Assembly (NCBI RefSeq): GCF_040412425.1 | Contig: NC_089742.1 | Coordinates: forward strand, 74,213,625-74,277,624 | DNA from: Macrobrachium rosenbergii | Lineage: Eukaryota; Arthropoda; Malacostraca; Decapoda; Palaemonidae | Direction: 5' to 3' | DNA length: 64,000 nucleotides | Part shown: positions 23,965 through 34,235 of the stretch, piece by piece | How positions within the stretch are numbered: the stretch's first letter is position 1 | Layout of the letters: each line of letters begins with the position of its first letter | Made by a program: the position numbers and the translations under genes | The notes under the pieces: model-generated | What the model saw: the letters and a program-made list of their open reading frames with translations, nothing else | The model's database searches: none | Told to the model about the DNA's origin: nothing

Positions 23965-23966
<2 letters not shown>

Positions 23967-24502
23967 AAATGAAACAAAAGACGAAATGCAGCAGCGATCA
24001 CGGAACCATCTTTGTTTAAATTGGATGTATTCAAGACGAAGAAAGAAAAACAAAATCGCATCGCCGACGATGGCGCCAGGTGTGAGATGGTGATCGTTGT
24101 TGGAATGTTTCTATACAATTAATATAATTGAAGGTTAGATTTCATGCGTGATTTTATAAAGAAAGAGAAGTGTTGGTGGCAGAAGTGTTTTGGGAATAAT
24201 AAATATTGTGGACACCAATGTGATTATATTTGACGATTTGATTTGGCATTGGTGCGTCAATCTCTAGATACTGTAGGAGTTCAAGACATATTCTTCGTAA
24301 GAACGACATAACCGAGTGGTCATATCGCTCCATGCAGGACCATAAATCAATGAAATACTGATCGTATAAGGCCTTCCCTATGCGATCAGATTTGCCCCTG
24401 CAGCCACACACGATAGTTTTATGAAATAAATATATTATTTGATAGAATAGCCCTTTGTTTTGCGTCGCTAACGGCGTTTTAAAAGCAGACTCTGGGTTTT
24501 TT

Positions 24503-24563
24503 CGATCAGTGAAGTTAAGCAGGTTTGGGTGTGGTCGAGTACTCTGGAAAGGTTACCGCCGCA
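24503..24563 (+). pseudogene. 5S rRNA-like segment, unit C third
   Basis: GATCAGTGAAGTTAAGCAGG and GGGTGTGGTCGAGTACTCTG, outer end of the unit C right arm. Confidence 0.65.
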
Positions 24564-24625
24564 GATTCCTGTCTTACGCTCTTCTCGGTTTTTTTCAAAG
24601 GCTTCTCTTGTTTATTTATGAAAGC

Positions 24626-24628
<3 letters not shown>

Positions 24629-24693
<65 letters not shown>
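24629..24693. repeat. (TA)n microsatellite, unit C outer
   Basis: Equivalent of 15427-15485. Confidence 0.95.
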
Positions 24694-24696
<3 letters not shown>

Positions 24697-24714
24697 GATA
24701 TGGAAGGAAACGTG

Positions 24715-25590
24715 TTATGGTGATTTGACTTTATTAGCTTGACATTTCGGGGGTCAGTCCATGGCCCACAGCTGCAAAAAGACAGGCATAAGCATATAAT
24801 AAAAGATTCATCCTAAAGAAAGCCAAAATAGTTATAATGACAAAAAAAAAAGAAACATAGTGGTAAGGGGCCAATAGTTTCAAGTGAAGGGAAGACAGTG
24901 ATAGAAGAAGCAGCAGCGAAAGGTCCAAGAACTCGGCCTTGGTTATGCAGGGAGGAGAGGGGTTGCACGGTAGTTTTGGTTATTATTTTGGAACTGTTGC
25001 TTTTATAAAAGCAATTCGATGACCACCAATCTGTTGGGGAAGAAGCCCTGTAATGATTTTTAAACGTTTATATTCTGTAATTAAATTTGCTGTTCGATAA
25101 CTCACCTTAAGAAGCCTGCAGGGAGGCCCCGGCATAATTTCCCCAAACTTCATTTGGGACACGAAAGTAAATAGGCCGCGTGGATGTCACAAGAGGCTTA
25201 TATTTTCAATTATACCTGAATAAGGACCGAATAGTTAATGGGTTTCTTAGATTATTTCGCATTTTGTGGCGGACAATGTTCACATCTTGAACGTTTTAAC
25301 GTGTATAAAACGTTGTATCTCTGATAAACGGGACACTATCACAGAGTGGCATTCTTGGTGCAGTCGATCTGTTATTTTTCCCTATTAATTTATTATTTAG
25401 GAACTTACATTGTAAAGTTGTTTAAAGAAAACTTAGCTGGATAGCAGTTTTCCATGAAGTATTGTCGTAAAAGAGTTATTTCATAGTGGAAGAGTATGCA
25501 AATTTTTTATTAGCTTTATTTGACGGAGACAAACATAATATATTTGGACTAACAAGTACTGAATTTCTTTACCCTCATATGCGATTACTG
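24715..25590 (-). pseudogene. Penelope-like element 3' remnant, unit C
   Basis: Third copy of the same remnant, with more frame breaks than B. The terminal part reads (reverse strand) CAGCTGTGGGCCATGGACTG, CCCCCGAAATGTCAAGC, then AATAAAG and a (TA)n tract. Confidence 0.6.
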
Positions 25591-26117
25591 TCAGGACCAG
25601 TATAGAAAAATATATTATAATCATGAATCACTTGAATTACATTCTTTGCAAATACACATTGTCATAAATTCATGATGGAAGTTGTTCCACGAAAAATTCT
25701 CGAGAACCAGATCGAAGCTGGAACCATTTCATTAAAATGAAAACAAAAACAAAACCAAAAATATTAAACCAAATAGTTTACAAACCAGGAGCTTTGTATA
25801 ACTGTTCATCGAAACCACACTATGGACTTTACTAGTATCAACTTCTATGGATTGCTTGTGCAGTCCATAATATTCTAGAACTAAGTGAAGTATAATTCTA
25901 GAAGTAGTACAGTATTTCTAGATCAGTGGAGTCTAATATTGGGAAAAATGTGAACGGAGACAGTGTCTTTTAAACGGGCTTAATGCTTGTGCCTCTCAGG
26001 AAGCTGTATCTGTTCGGCCTATACCCCGATAGTTGTCTATCTTTGTACTTTCTAAATGCAACCAAGAAGGCTCGTCAAACCTTATAATTAAGAGGAATGA
26101 GGTTTTAGGGTAATAGT

Positions 26118-28423
26118 TATTCTATCAAATAATATGTATATCATGGAAACTTTCATTAATGCGGCTGCAAAGGAAATTCGATCGTATGGGGATATGCCTT
26201 ATACGATCGGTATTTATTATTTGTGGTACTAGGTGGTAAGTGATATGACACTCCCGGTTATGCCACTCTACAGAAGGAATCTGTCTTGGAACTCCTACAG
26301 TATCTGGGGTTGACGCGCAACGCCAAATCAAATCGCCTTAAATTACAATTATATTACATCCTGCCAACATTTACTGTTCCCAAAATAGTTCTGCCACCAA
26401 CACATCTCTTCTCTTTATAAAATCACGCGCAGGAAATCCACAACTTGAATTATATTAATTGCATGAAAACATTTCAACAGCGATCACCATCTCAAGTACC
26501 TTGCCATCGTCGTGGCGATGCGATTTTGTTTTCTTCTCATGCGTCTTGAATGACGTGCTAAACAAAGATGGCTGTGCGATCGCTGCTGGAAGTCTCTTGG
26601 CTTTATTTCAGTCAATTTGGATGTTATACTATAATATTTCAGTTTCCAGCCTCTGATGACCTCAATAAAAATAGCACGATTTATTTAGTCTCATAAAATG
26701 TCCCCTTTAGGTGCCGTAGATTTCTAAATTGGGAGAGTGAAGGCGGTCGGATGGTCGCCCTCTTTGTTTGATGTTACGCCAGAATGTCGAAATAAAACAG
26801 ACTTTTCTCATTAAATAGCCCATTTTTTTTAAACAATTTAAACAAAGATGGTTCGTGATCGCTGCTGCATTTCGTCTTTTGCTTTTCTTTCCAATATTTG
26901 TGTGTGTGTTTATCGGTACGATGTCTTCTCCCTCTTGTTGTCCCAACACATATGAGTCTATCTAGACGTTATGGGAGTATGGCTGCAAGTTTTCTCGTCT
27001 TTCAGATTGCCAAGTTTATTTCCTTCTCAATATTTCGCTTTCCCCCATAATCGTTCAGACATTTTCGTAATGTACATAATAGTTAAATGTTACAGTACTC
27101 TGTCTGTGCTTTTAACATTATTTTAATGACGTTTCCAATATTCTCTCGTGTACTAAAGGTTTGCCAAACTTCAGCCCTATTACCAGTAGTACTTAATACA
27201 AAAGAAATGGTGTTTCTTTCTGACTACGAAAAATGAATGAATATTTTCACCACCGGATCTGAAATTACCATATTTGTACTAAATGTACCCTTTTGTTTGA
27301 CAAGGTTCACCATTTAAAGCCCCTTACGCCTATTAATTACATAAAGTTCATAGCATTGCATGCAAACAGGAGATAAGAAAATCGATTAATGCTTGCGCAA
27401 GATTTTATGTAACACCGAAAGATTATTGTAGTACAAAAGGAGATCTGGTATAAATCATCTATTCAATAAAACAAAAACAAACCTAACAAAAATATATTAA
27501 ATAAATAGTCCTACAAACTAGTTTTATAACTGTTCCATCGAACTTACACTAGGAGCTGGTCTCAACTTCTCTAGAACTTATGTCCTAGGCCATAATATTC
27601 TGCAATTAGGAAATGAACTGTCATTCTAGAAATGGTACACAGTATTGCTGAACTAAGCTAGTCTATATGTAGGAAAAATGGCAGGCGGATGTGTCTTTTA
27701 AACTGGTCTATTATTCTTTCTTCACTCAAACTGCTGCTTATATCATCTTCGCTTATATCCGATGGTTATCGGATCTTTGTACCTCTAAATGCAGCCTAAT
27801 AAGGCCCGTCAAACCTTGTCATTGTAAGAGTAGCAGTTTGTTAATAGGTATTCATATATACGAGATTAAATTAGAAAAAAATAGTAACCGAGTGGTCATA
27901 TCTCTCTACACTGTAGAGAGATATGACCACTCCAATATCTCCTTCTGATGGATTATGTCTAGGAACTCCTACAGTATCTGAGGTTGTGAATAACGCAAAT
28001 CCGTCACTTGTAAATTACAATTATATTACATCCTGCCAACATTTACTGTTCCCATGCTTCCTACCACCAACATCTCTTACTCTTTATAAAATCACTCATG
28101 AAATCCACCTTGAATTATAGTAATTGCATGAAAACATTTCCAGCTTAACGATATCTCGAGCACCTTGCCATAGTCGTAGCATTCTATTTTGTTTTCTTCT
28201 CTTCGTCTTGAATGACGACGTCAATGGAAACAAAGATGGCAGCTTACGATGCTGCTAAGTCCTCCAGCTTTTATTTCAGTCAATTTGGACGACATACTAT
28301 ATTATTTCCAATTTCAGTCTCTGATGACCTCGTAAAATGCTTTGAATTATTTAGTCTCATAAAATGTCCTTTAGAGTTGCCGTAGATTTCTAAATTGGGA
28401 GAGTGAGAGGAAGCGGTCAGGTG
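26118..28423 (+). repeat. Truncated and internally inverted unit D of tandem array
   Basis: 26118-26830 matches units A-C in the direct orientation. 26835-27885 matches their core (~13.66-14.77 kb of A) in reverse complement. 27905-28423 is direct again and repeats the left arm. The array then stops at a junction with the neighbouring DNA-transposon sequence near 28424. Confidence 0.8.
27893..27945. repeat. Perfect palindrome at inversion junction
   Basis: GAGTGGTCATATCTCTCTAC and its reverse complement GTAGAGAGATATGACCACTC are separated by only a few bases. The palindrome lies exactly where unit D switches from inverted to direct orientation. Confidence 0.9.
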
Positions 28424-28927
28424 AGGTATATTTCCCAAGTCTGGAGTATAAGGATAGGGGAAAAATTAGGACCAATCAAAGCGAGCAGGCTGATCGCGAC
28501 GTCACAAGCCACCCTTTAGCTCATGGTCCCATATCCATTACACCAGTCGATGCCTAAGAAAAACTTCCCAGTTTCTAGCTTATATGCTATATGACTTATA
28601 CGTTTAGTCAGATACGCTAAACATAATGCAACACTAATTTAACAACATAATATTCACTGATGAAATACACCGTGATATATTATGCATTATTGAAACCTAC
28701 TCCCTCTTGTGTGATGGTCATTGCTATTAATTCCTGCTCATAAAAGTCGATATTTACTGCATAAATGTCTTTGTTCCAGAGTTTCTAAATATATACTTGA
28801 AAATGTGTTTAATACCATTTATAAAGAGTTATAATCACTCATGAATCAAACAATACACAAGATGGTAAAAATGATGGTATCTGACCTGTTTGTAGGGAAA
28901 ATGAGAGGTAGTAGGCTTCGCTCTACG

Positions 28928-29285
28928 GCTTTCTTTGGACATATGCTATTTCGCAGTAATGCACATTACTGTGCATTGTATAAAGCAATATACTGGTCAT
29001 TGGGTCATGAACAGGAGATCAGACTGATATAGTCCCTACTGTTACAGGGACACAGTATCAGCTTCATTCATTAATTACTTCAAGAGCTAATGTGCCCTTA
29101 ATTAAGGAAACCTATGGTATTATTTGCTTTGTGATCTAAGTTAGCCTACTGTGTAAATATAATTACTTGGCAAACTCATCCTGTCAGTAGCTAATCCCAA
29201 AGGTTGTTTTTCAAAAGTGTACTTGATAAACTGTTGTAAAAAATTGCCTTTCAGGTGGATTCCTTTACTAACCTTCCAAATGTCC
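28928..29285 (+). repeat. Dispersed repeat copy 2 (pairs with 8811-9180)
   Basis: Lies just inside the left inverted repeat of the decayed transposon. Similarity to 8811-9180 extends from TTTGGACATATGCTATTTCG to ACTAACCTTCCAAA. Confidence 0.7.
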
Positions 29286-30040
29286 CTTACCTGATTGTTA
29301 CTTATGCATTCATTGTACAAATATATAAAAAAGTTTTTATTGAATATTTTTTGCTTTTGATTTTGACTTTTCATGGTTTGTGTACAAATAAATAAAAATG
29401 GATAATACAATTTAGTACTGAATATTTTTAGCAAACCCTTACGTGATTTTTGGTTAAAATTCATTGTGTACAAAGAAAACGCTGATTATTTAATTTATAT
29501 TTTAATATATTTTAGCAAACCCTTCGTACTTGTCATTCATTGTGTACAAAGAATTAAAACGAGTGTTTCATTAGTATTTAATATTTTTAGCAATGATAGG
29601 ATTACAGAATACCTATTTATGGAGTTACAGTAGACTTTTTACTGAGCTGAACTAGAGCAGAATTGAGGCCTAAATTTATTAGAACTGCGATATTCTTTAA
29701 AATAAATATGGGTGACAATTTTTTCCAAAATCTCTTTTAACGGAAAATTTTATACAAATATTCAACATGAATTAATTAAAGCCAGGGATAACGGTAGTAT
29801 ATGAGTATACCACTACTTTCATACAAGCTAACGCTCAATAGCCAAATGTATGCCTTGAACTAATTGCATAAATTTGTCATCAAAACTGTATCCTCCACAT
29901 TTCATTTAAGCATAAGGCAGTTATTATTTTAGGACTGTACATAATAAATACCTTTTTATAGCCTGAAACAACAGGCAGTAACGCCTGAAAAACATTCCAT
30001 GCTCGAGTAGGCCAGTGGTAAACGTTAAGATTGGCAAAAT
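29286..30040. other. No supported gene; weak local repeats
   Basis: A degenerate local duplication (ATTTTTAGCAAACCCTT, ATTCATTGTGTACAAAGAA) occurs two or three times between 29330 and 29600. Otherwise no feature is seen. Confidence 0.4.
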
Positions 30041-30047
30041 CTTATAT

Positions 30048-30123
30048 ACACACACACATATGTATATATATATACATATATGTATATATATAAATATATA
30101 TATACACATACACATATACACAT

Positions 30124-30201
<78 letters not shown>
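30048..30201. repeat. (CA)n/(TA)n compound microsatellite
   Basis: Mixed CA and TA runs ending at the left inverted end of the Penelope-like element. Confidence 0.95.
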
Positions 30202-30204
<3 letters not shown>

Positions 30205-30329
30205 TGTAATTAGGCAGCTACTTGAAAATCTTAGCTTAATGATAAATAATATTGCCAAGACCAGGAAGAACATTCTTTATTGTACAAGCTTTGAGGTATA
30301 AAACCTCATCATTATTCTTAATAATATAT

Positions 30330-31460
30330 GTGAAAACCATTTATCAGTGTTTGGACTTAATAAAATAGACTTGCAAAAATTATTACATTTAGCAACTGCT
30401 GATGGCATTTTTACTTTTGATGGTAAATTATATAATCAAATAGATGGAGTAGCTATGGGAAATTCCTTGGACCTGTATATGCGGATTGCTTCATGGGTTA
30501 TTGTGGAAGGATTTGGATGTCTGAATGCCCTAGTGCTTTCAAACCTTTGTATTACTGTTGGTATGTAGATGATACTTTCCTTGTGTTTAAGGAATTATCA
30601 CATGTTGATTTGGTTTTTGAATATTTTAATTCTCGTCACCTAACATTTCTTTTACTTGTGAGACGGAACAGGATAATAAGTTGTCATTTTTAGATGTACA
30701 GGTATACAGAAATAGTGGCAAATTTGAGACCTCTGTTTACAGGAAAAGTACTTTTACTGGCTTGGGATTGAATTACCTCAGTTTTTCGACAAAGTTGTAT
30801 AAGATGAACTCAATATGCACTTTGATTAATAGAGCCTACAATGTTTGTTGTGATTTTAATTTATTTCATCAAGATATGGTTTTCCTCCAGAATTATTTTT
30901 CTGAAAACTCATATCCCATTTTTGTATTTTTTACAAAGTTCTGAAAAATTTTTAAATGAAAAGTTTTGTCCCAGACCGGTGTACAGTACTGCTAGTAAAG
31001 ATGTAAAGTACATTAAATTGCCTTACCTTGGTCATAGTAGCTATATGGTCCGAAAAAGTTACAAGAAATACTTAAGCATTGTTTCCCTCAAATCAGTTTC
31101 CGGTTTGTTTTCTGTAATCCTTTACAATAAGATCACTTGGACCTTAATTCCTGCGTCGTTTACTTGTTCACTTGTTCGCAGTGTGTGGTCTGCGATACGT
31201 GGGATCTAGTTCCCGCTGGCTCAGACACAGAATTTTTGGAACACAGAGGTCTTTCTATTAGAACTAGGTTTCCCTTTCCAAACCACCCTTTTCTGCCATT
31301 AGAGAACACAGTTTAGCACAGGACCATCCTTTCACTGACCTGGATTTTCCGGGTACTGTCTTTTGTTCAAATAGACTGGACCTTTTAATTTCAGAGTCAC
31401 TGACTATTAAAAAGATGAAGCCTGGAATTGAACAACAACTCGTCTGGTATTCAACTAGCT
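30330..31460 (+). pseudogene. Penelope-like reverse transcriptase/GIY-YIG remnant
   Basis: Segments in shifting frames encode, in order, DGKLYNQIDGVAMGNSLG, KPLYYCWYVDDTFLVF (the YVDD catalytic box, ~30547-30594), FEYFNSRHLTF, FLDVQVYRNSGKFETSVYRK, STFTGLGLNYLSF and INRAYNVCCDFNLFHQD. A degraded endonuclease part follows (EHRGLSIRTRFPFP, SIREHSLA-like, DHPFTDLDF, DLLISESLTIKKMKPG). At least three frameshifts (near 30470, 30660 and 30945) and several later stops make it non-functional. Enzymes of this family are template-primed reverse transcriptases fused to a nicking endonuclease. Confidence 0.82.
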
Positions 31461-31719
31461 ATCGTGTAATTTCCTAGTAGGTACTCAATTAGGTCGTTAA
31501 ATATTTTACTTTGTGAGTGGTAGTTTGTTTACATTTCACTTTAGTTTTATTTTCATATTTTTATGTTTGTGTTTTTAATTTTTCGTTATTTTACGTCTCA
31601 CCCTTTTAGTTTGTATTTACTTGTTCATTTTATATATTTCGTTAGTATTTTTGTTGAAGATTTATTATGACAATTAATTTTATTGTAATTTTATTGATTC
31701 TCATCCTTGTCGGTTTTTT

Positions 31720-31758
31720 CAGCCTGATGATGAGGTTTTATACCTCGAAAGCTTGTAC
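31720..31758 (+). promoter_or_regulatory. Hammerhead-like terminal motif of Penelope-like element
   Basis: CTGATGATGAGG at 31724, a GAGGT/ACCTC hairpin with a 5-base loop, then GAAAGC. This resembles the CTGATGA..stem II..GAAA core of hammerhead ribozymes reported in Penelope-like elements. Alignment leaves one extra base between core and stem II, so activity is doubtful. The inverse copy is at 30285-30312. Confidence 0.35.
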
Positions 31759-31805
31759 AATAAAGAATGTTCTTCCTGGTCTTGGCAATATCATTTATCA
31801 TTAAG

Positions 31806-31806
<1 letters not shown>

Positions 31807-31876
<70 letters not shown>
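31807..31876. repeat. (TA)n microsatellite
   Basis: TA tract abutting the right end of the Penelope-like element. Confidence 0.95.
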
Positions 31877-31879
<3 letters not shown>

Positions 31880-31894
31880 AGAATTCATTTTGAC

Positions 31895-32175
31895 AGGTGT
31901 GGTTATAATGAGAACTCAGTCCTGAAACATGAGTTTATTCCATCGTTTCGAGAGGTCTTCTTCAGGGAACTGACAAAGTACAGGTAGTAGCAAGTACTGC
32001 ATATATACAAAATCATATTCCCTAGGGCTGCACTAATGCTTTTAATCTCCTTACCCTACCCACACTTGCAGCCCTAGGGAATATGATTTTTATATATACT
32101 TGCTATAACCTGTACTTTATCAGTTCCTGAGACCTCAGCCTTCGAAACATTGAATAAACTCATGTTCAGGACTGG
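31895..32175. repeat. Long inverted repeat (hairpin) between (TA)n tracts
   Basis: The arms ~31907-32030 and ~32065-32175 are reverse complements with scattered differences. Shared blocks are CATATTCCCTAGGGCTGCA, CTGACAAAGTACAGG and CCTGAAACATGAGTTTATT (inverse AATAAACTCATGTTCAGG). The spacer is about 35 bp. The AATAAA followed shortly by (TA)n resembles Penelope-like element ends joined tail to tail. Confidence 0.75.
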
Positions 32176-32188
32176 TTCTCCTTTATCT

Positions 32189-32483
<295 letters not shown>

Positions 32484-32758
32484 CACACACATACAATACT
32501 TTACAGTACAGATCCTTGGGGGCTAAAATGGACTTAATGCTGAGCTGAGACTTAAATTTATACAACAATGAAAGTCAAATAAAACAAACTACATTGAAAT
32601 AATATACAGGTAAATGTTCAGAGCTTGTTTATATATACATATATATTCAACTCACAAGAAGTACTTTAGGGATGAGAAAAAGTATACAGCACAGTCCAGC
32701 ACATAACACCACATCCTGTCAACATTTTAGCAGCAACTTACTTCAGTTGTCCTCTACC

Positions 32759-33655
32759 TCAGTGACCACTGCCATGCGACTTAGTATTTGTAACATTGCA
32801 CTGTACATTCTGAGCAAGGGTGCGGGGACGCTTTGGGTTTGATGACAGAGCTGATGCTGGTTGACGTCCTTTACTGAAGGGGTTGCTCCTCTTGGCATTC
32901 CTGGGGATCGTCATGCTATTGTAGTTGGTTGGCAAGGAATCTTGCCACGACCAGCTCCACTATACTGTATGTCATCGACGAGCCTGCACAATTCAGCAAG
33001 TTGTTCAGCTGATTTGTAGTTTTAACTGAAGGTATTCGCCGAAGGAATTTTTGCAGGGCCACTTCAGTTTCTGAATTACCATACTGAGCAGTTGTTTCAA
33101 CTTACAATGTGGAGGTGTTACCAATGCCCAAACCCCAACATGATGCACATACCTAGTATAGGACTGTTGTGAAAATAAAGCGACGCTCATATAAATATTA
33201 TCAAATGACACAGTTCCTTCTTGAATAAAATCAGTCACATCAATTTTTGCCTCACGCACCATAACTGTGTATGTAAGCCCCACGGCTTTCCATTAGGATC
33301 CAAGTATACTTAAGACTTTGGATTCCCTGCCCTATACGCTGTAGTCATAAATGCTATATACTAATACCAAATATAATATATTTACACTGTTGCAATTTTC
33401 TTTAATCCTTTGTGCTTTACACGTGATGGCACAGCAGACTTTGCAAAGTGAAACATTTTTCTTTCGCAGCCAACTGGGTACAATTTATAATAATTGAAAC
33501 ACTGCTTATTTTTTACACAAAAAAAATGTTTTTCCACTGCTTGAATTCTTCTCTGCACTTGACATTGGCTCTAAGTTTTACACAGTCTTGTTCATATTTA
33601 ATGTCAACGCTTTTAAAGCCGTCACTTTCAAAGTCCAAGATTAAATTCATCTTGA
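32759..33655 (-). pseudogene. Transposase remnant (MULE/ZSWIM-like, tentative)
   Basis: Going leftward, an ATG near 33651 opens MNLILDFESDGFKSVDIKYE and VKLRANVKCREEFKQWK, typical in style of the N-terminus of SWIM-type transposases. After many stops, ETEVALQKFLRRIPSVKTTN is read, and the end gives ALSSNPKRPRTLAQNVQCNV plus TNTKSHGSGH before TGA (complement of 32759-32761). The arrangement matches a transposase N-terminus and C-terminus with the catalytic middle deleted. The family name is from memory and not verified. Confidence 0.4.
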
Positions 33656-34235
33656 TGGGAGCCGAAGTGCCGCGAAGTTCTTGGCCTCCTGTCCGGACTC
33701 CTCCGGAGTCTGTAGTGCTAATTGCAGGTCAGATACTGTAACATCATATTTACCATACCATCATTTTTACTATCTTGTGTATTGTTTGATTCATCCCATG
33801 AGTGATCGCAACTCTTTATAAATGGCATTAAACATGCATTTTCAAGTATATGATTTAGAAACTCGTGATGAAAATATTACTTATGCAGTAAATATCGACT
33901 TTGCGAGCAGGAATTAACAGGCACTGACCACTATTGCCAAGAAGGAGAAGCCATTAACGCATAATATATTTCACGGTGAATCTCATTTGAAGAATATATT
34001 GTTAAATTAGTGTTGCATACGTTTAGATGTATCTGACTAAAACGTATAAGTCAGACAAGCCGTAAACTGTGAAATTGGGAAGCTTTCTTCGGCATCGTGA
34101 CTGGCAGTAATGGATATGGGACCGAGGAGCTAAAAGGCGTGGCTTGTGACGTCATGGATCAGCTCTGCGCGCTTTGATTGGTCCTAATTTTCCCCTATCC
34201 CTATAGTCTTCCAGACTTGGGAAATATGCGGCCCG

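Larger units (their letters stand above)
21710..26117 (+). repeat. ~4.4-kb composite unit C of tandem array
   Basis: Third copy. It joins unit D at about 26117, where the sequence skips from the end of the unit (GGTTTTAGGGTAATAGT) directly to TTATTCTATCAAA, the equivalent of 22205, so roughly 640 bp is missing at the C/D junction. (TA)n tracts lie at 23909-23964 and 24629-24693. Confidence 0.85.
30226..31808 (+). mobile_element. Penelope-like element, 5'-truncated, with inverted ends
   Basis: The element is bounded by an ~80-bp inverted repeat: 30234-30312 and 31723-31806 match as reverse complements, including TTGCCAAGACCAGGAAGAAC and ATTCTTTATTGTACAAGCTT. (TA)n tracts abut both sides. Inside is a plus-strand remnant of reverse transcriptase and GIY-YIG endonuclease. 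Penelope-like elements are known to be flanked by direct or inverted pseudo-LTRs. The coding part starts well inside the reverse transcriptase, so the N-terminal half is missing. Confidence 0.8.

Noticed and set aside
12340..28423. CRISPR-like or bacterial repeat array
   Set aside because: Units are kilobases long, with 5S-like and Penelope-like content in a eukaryotic setting; there are no short direct repeats with unique spacers.
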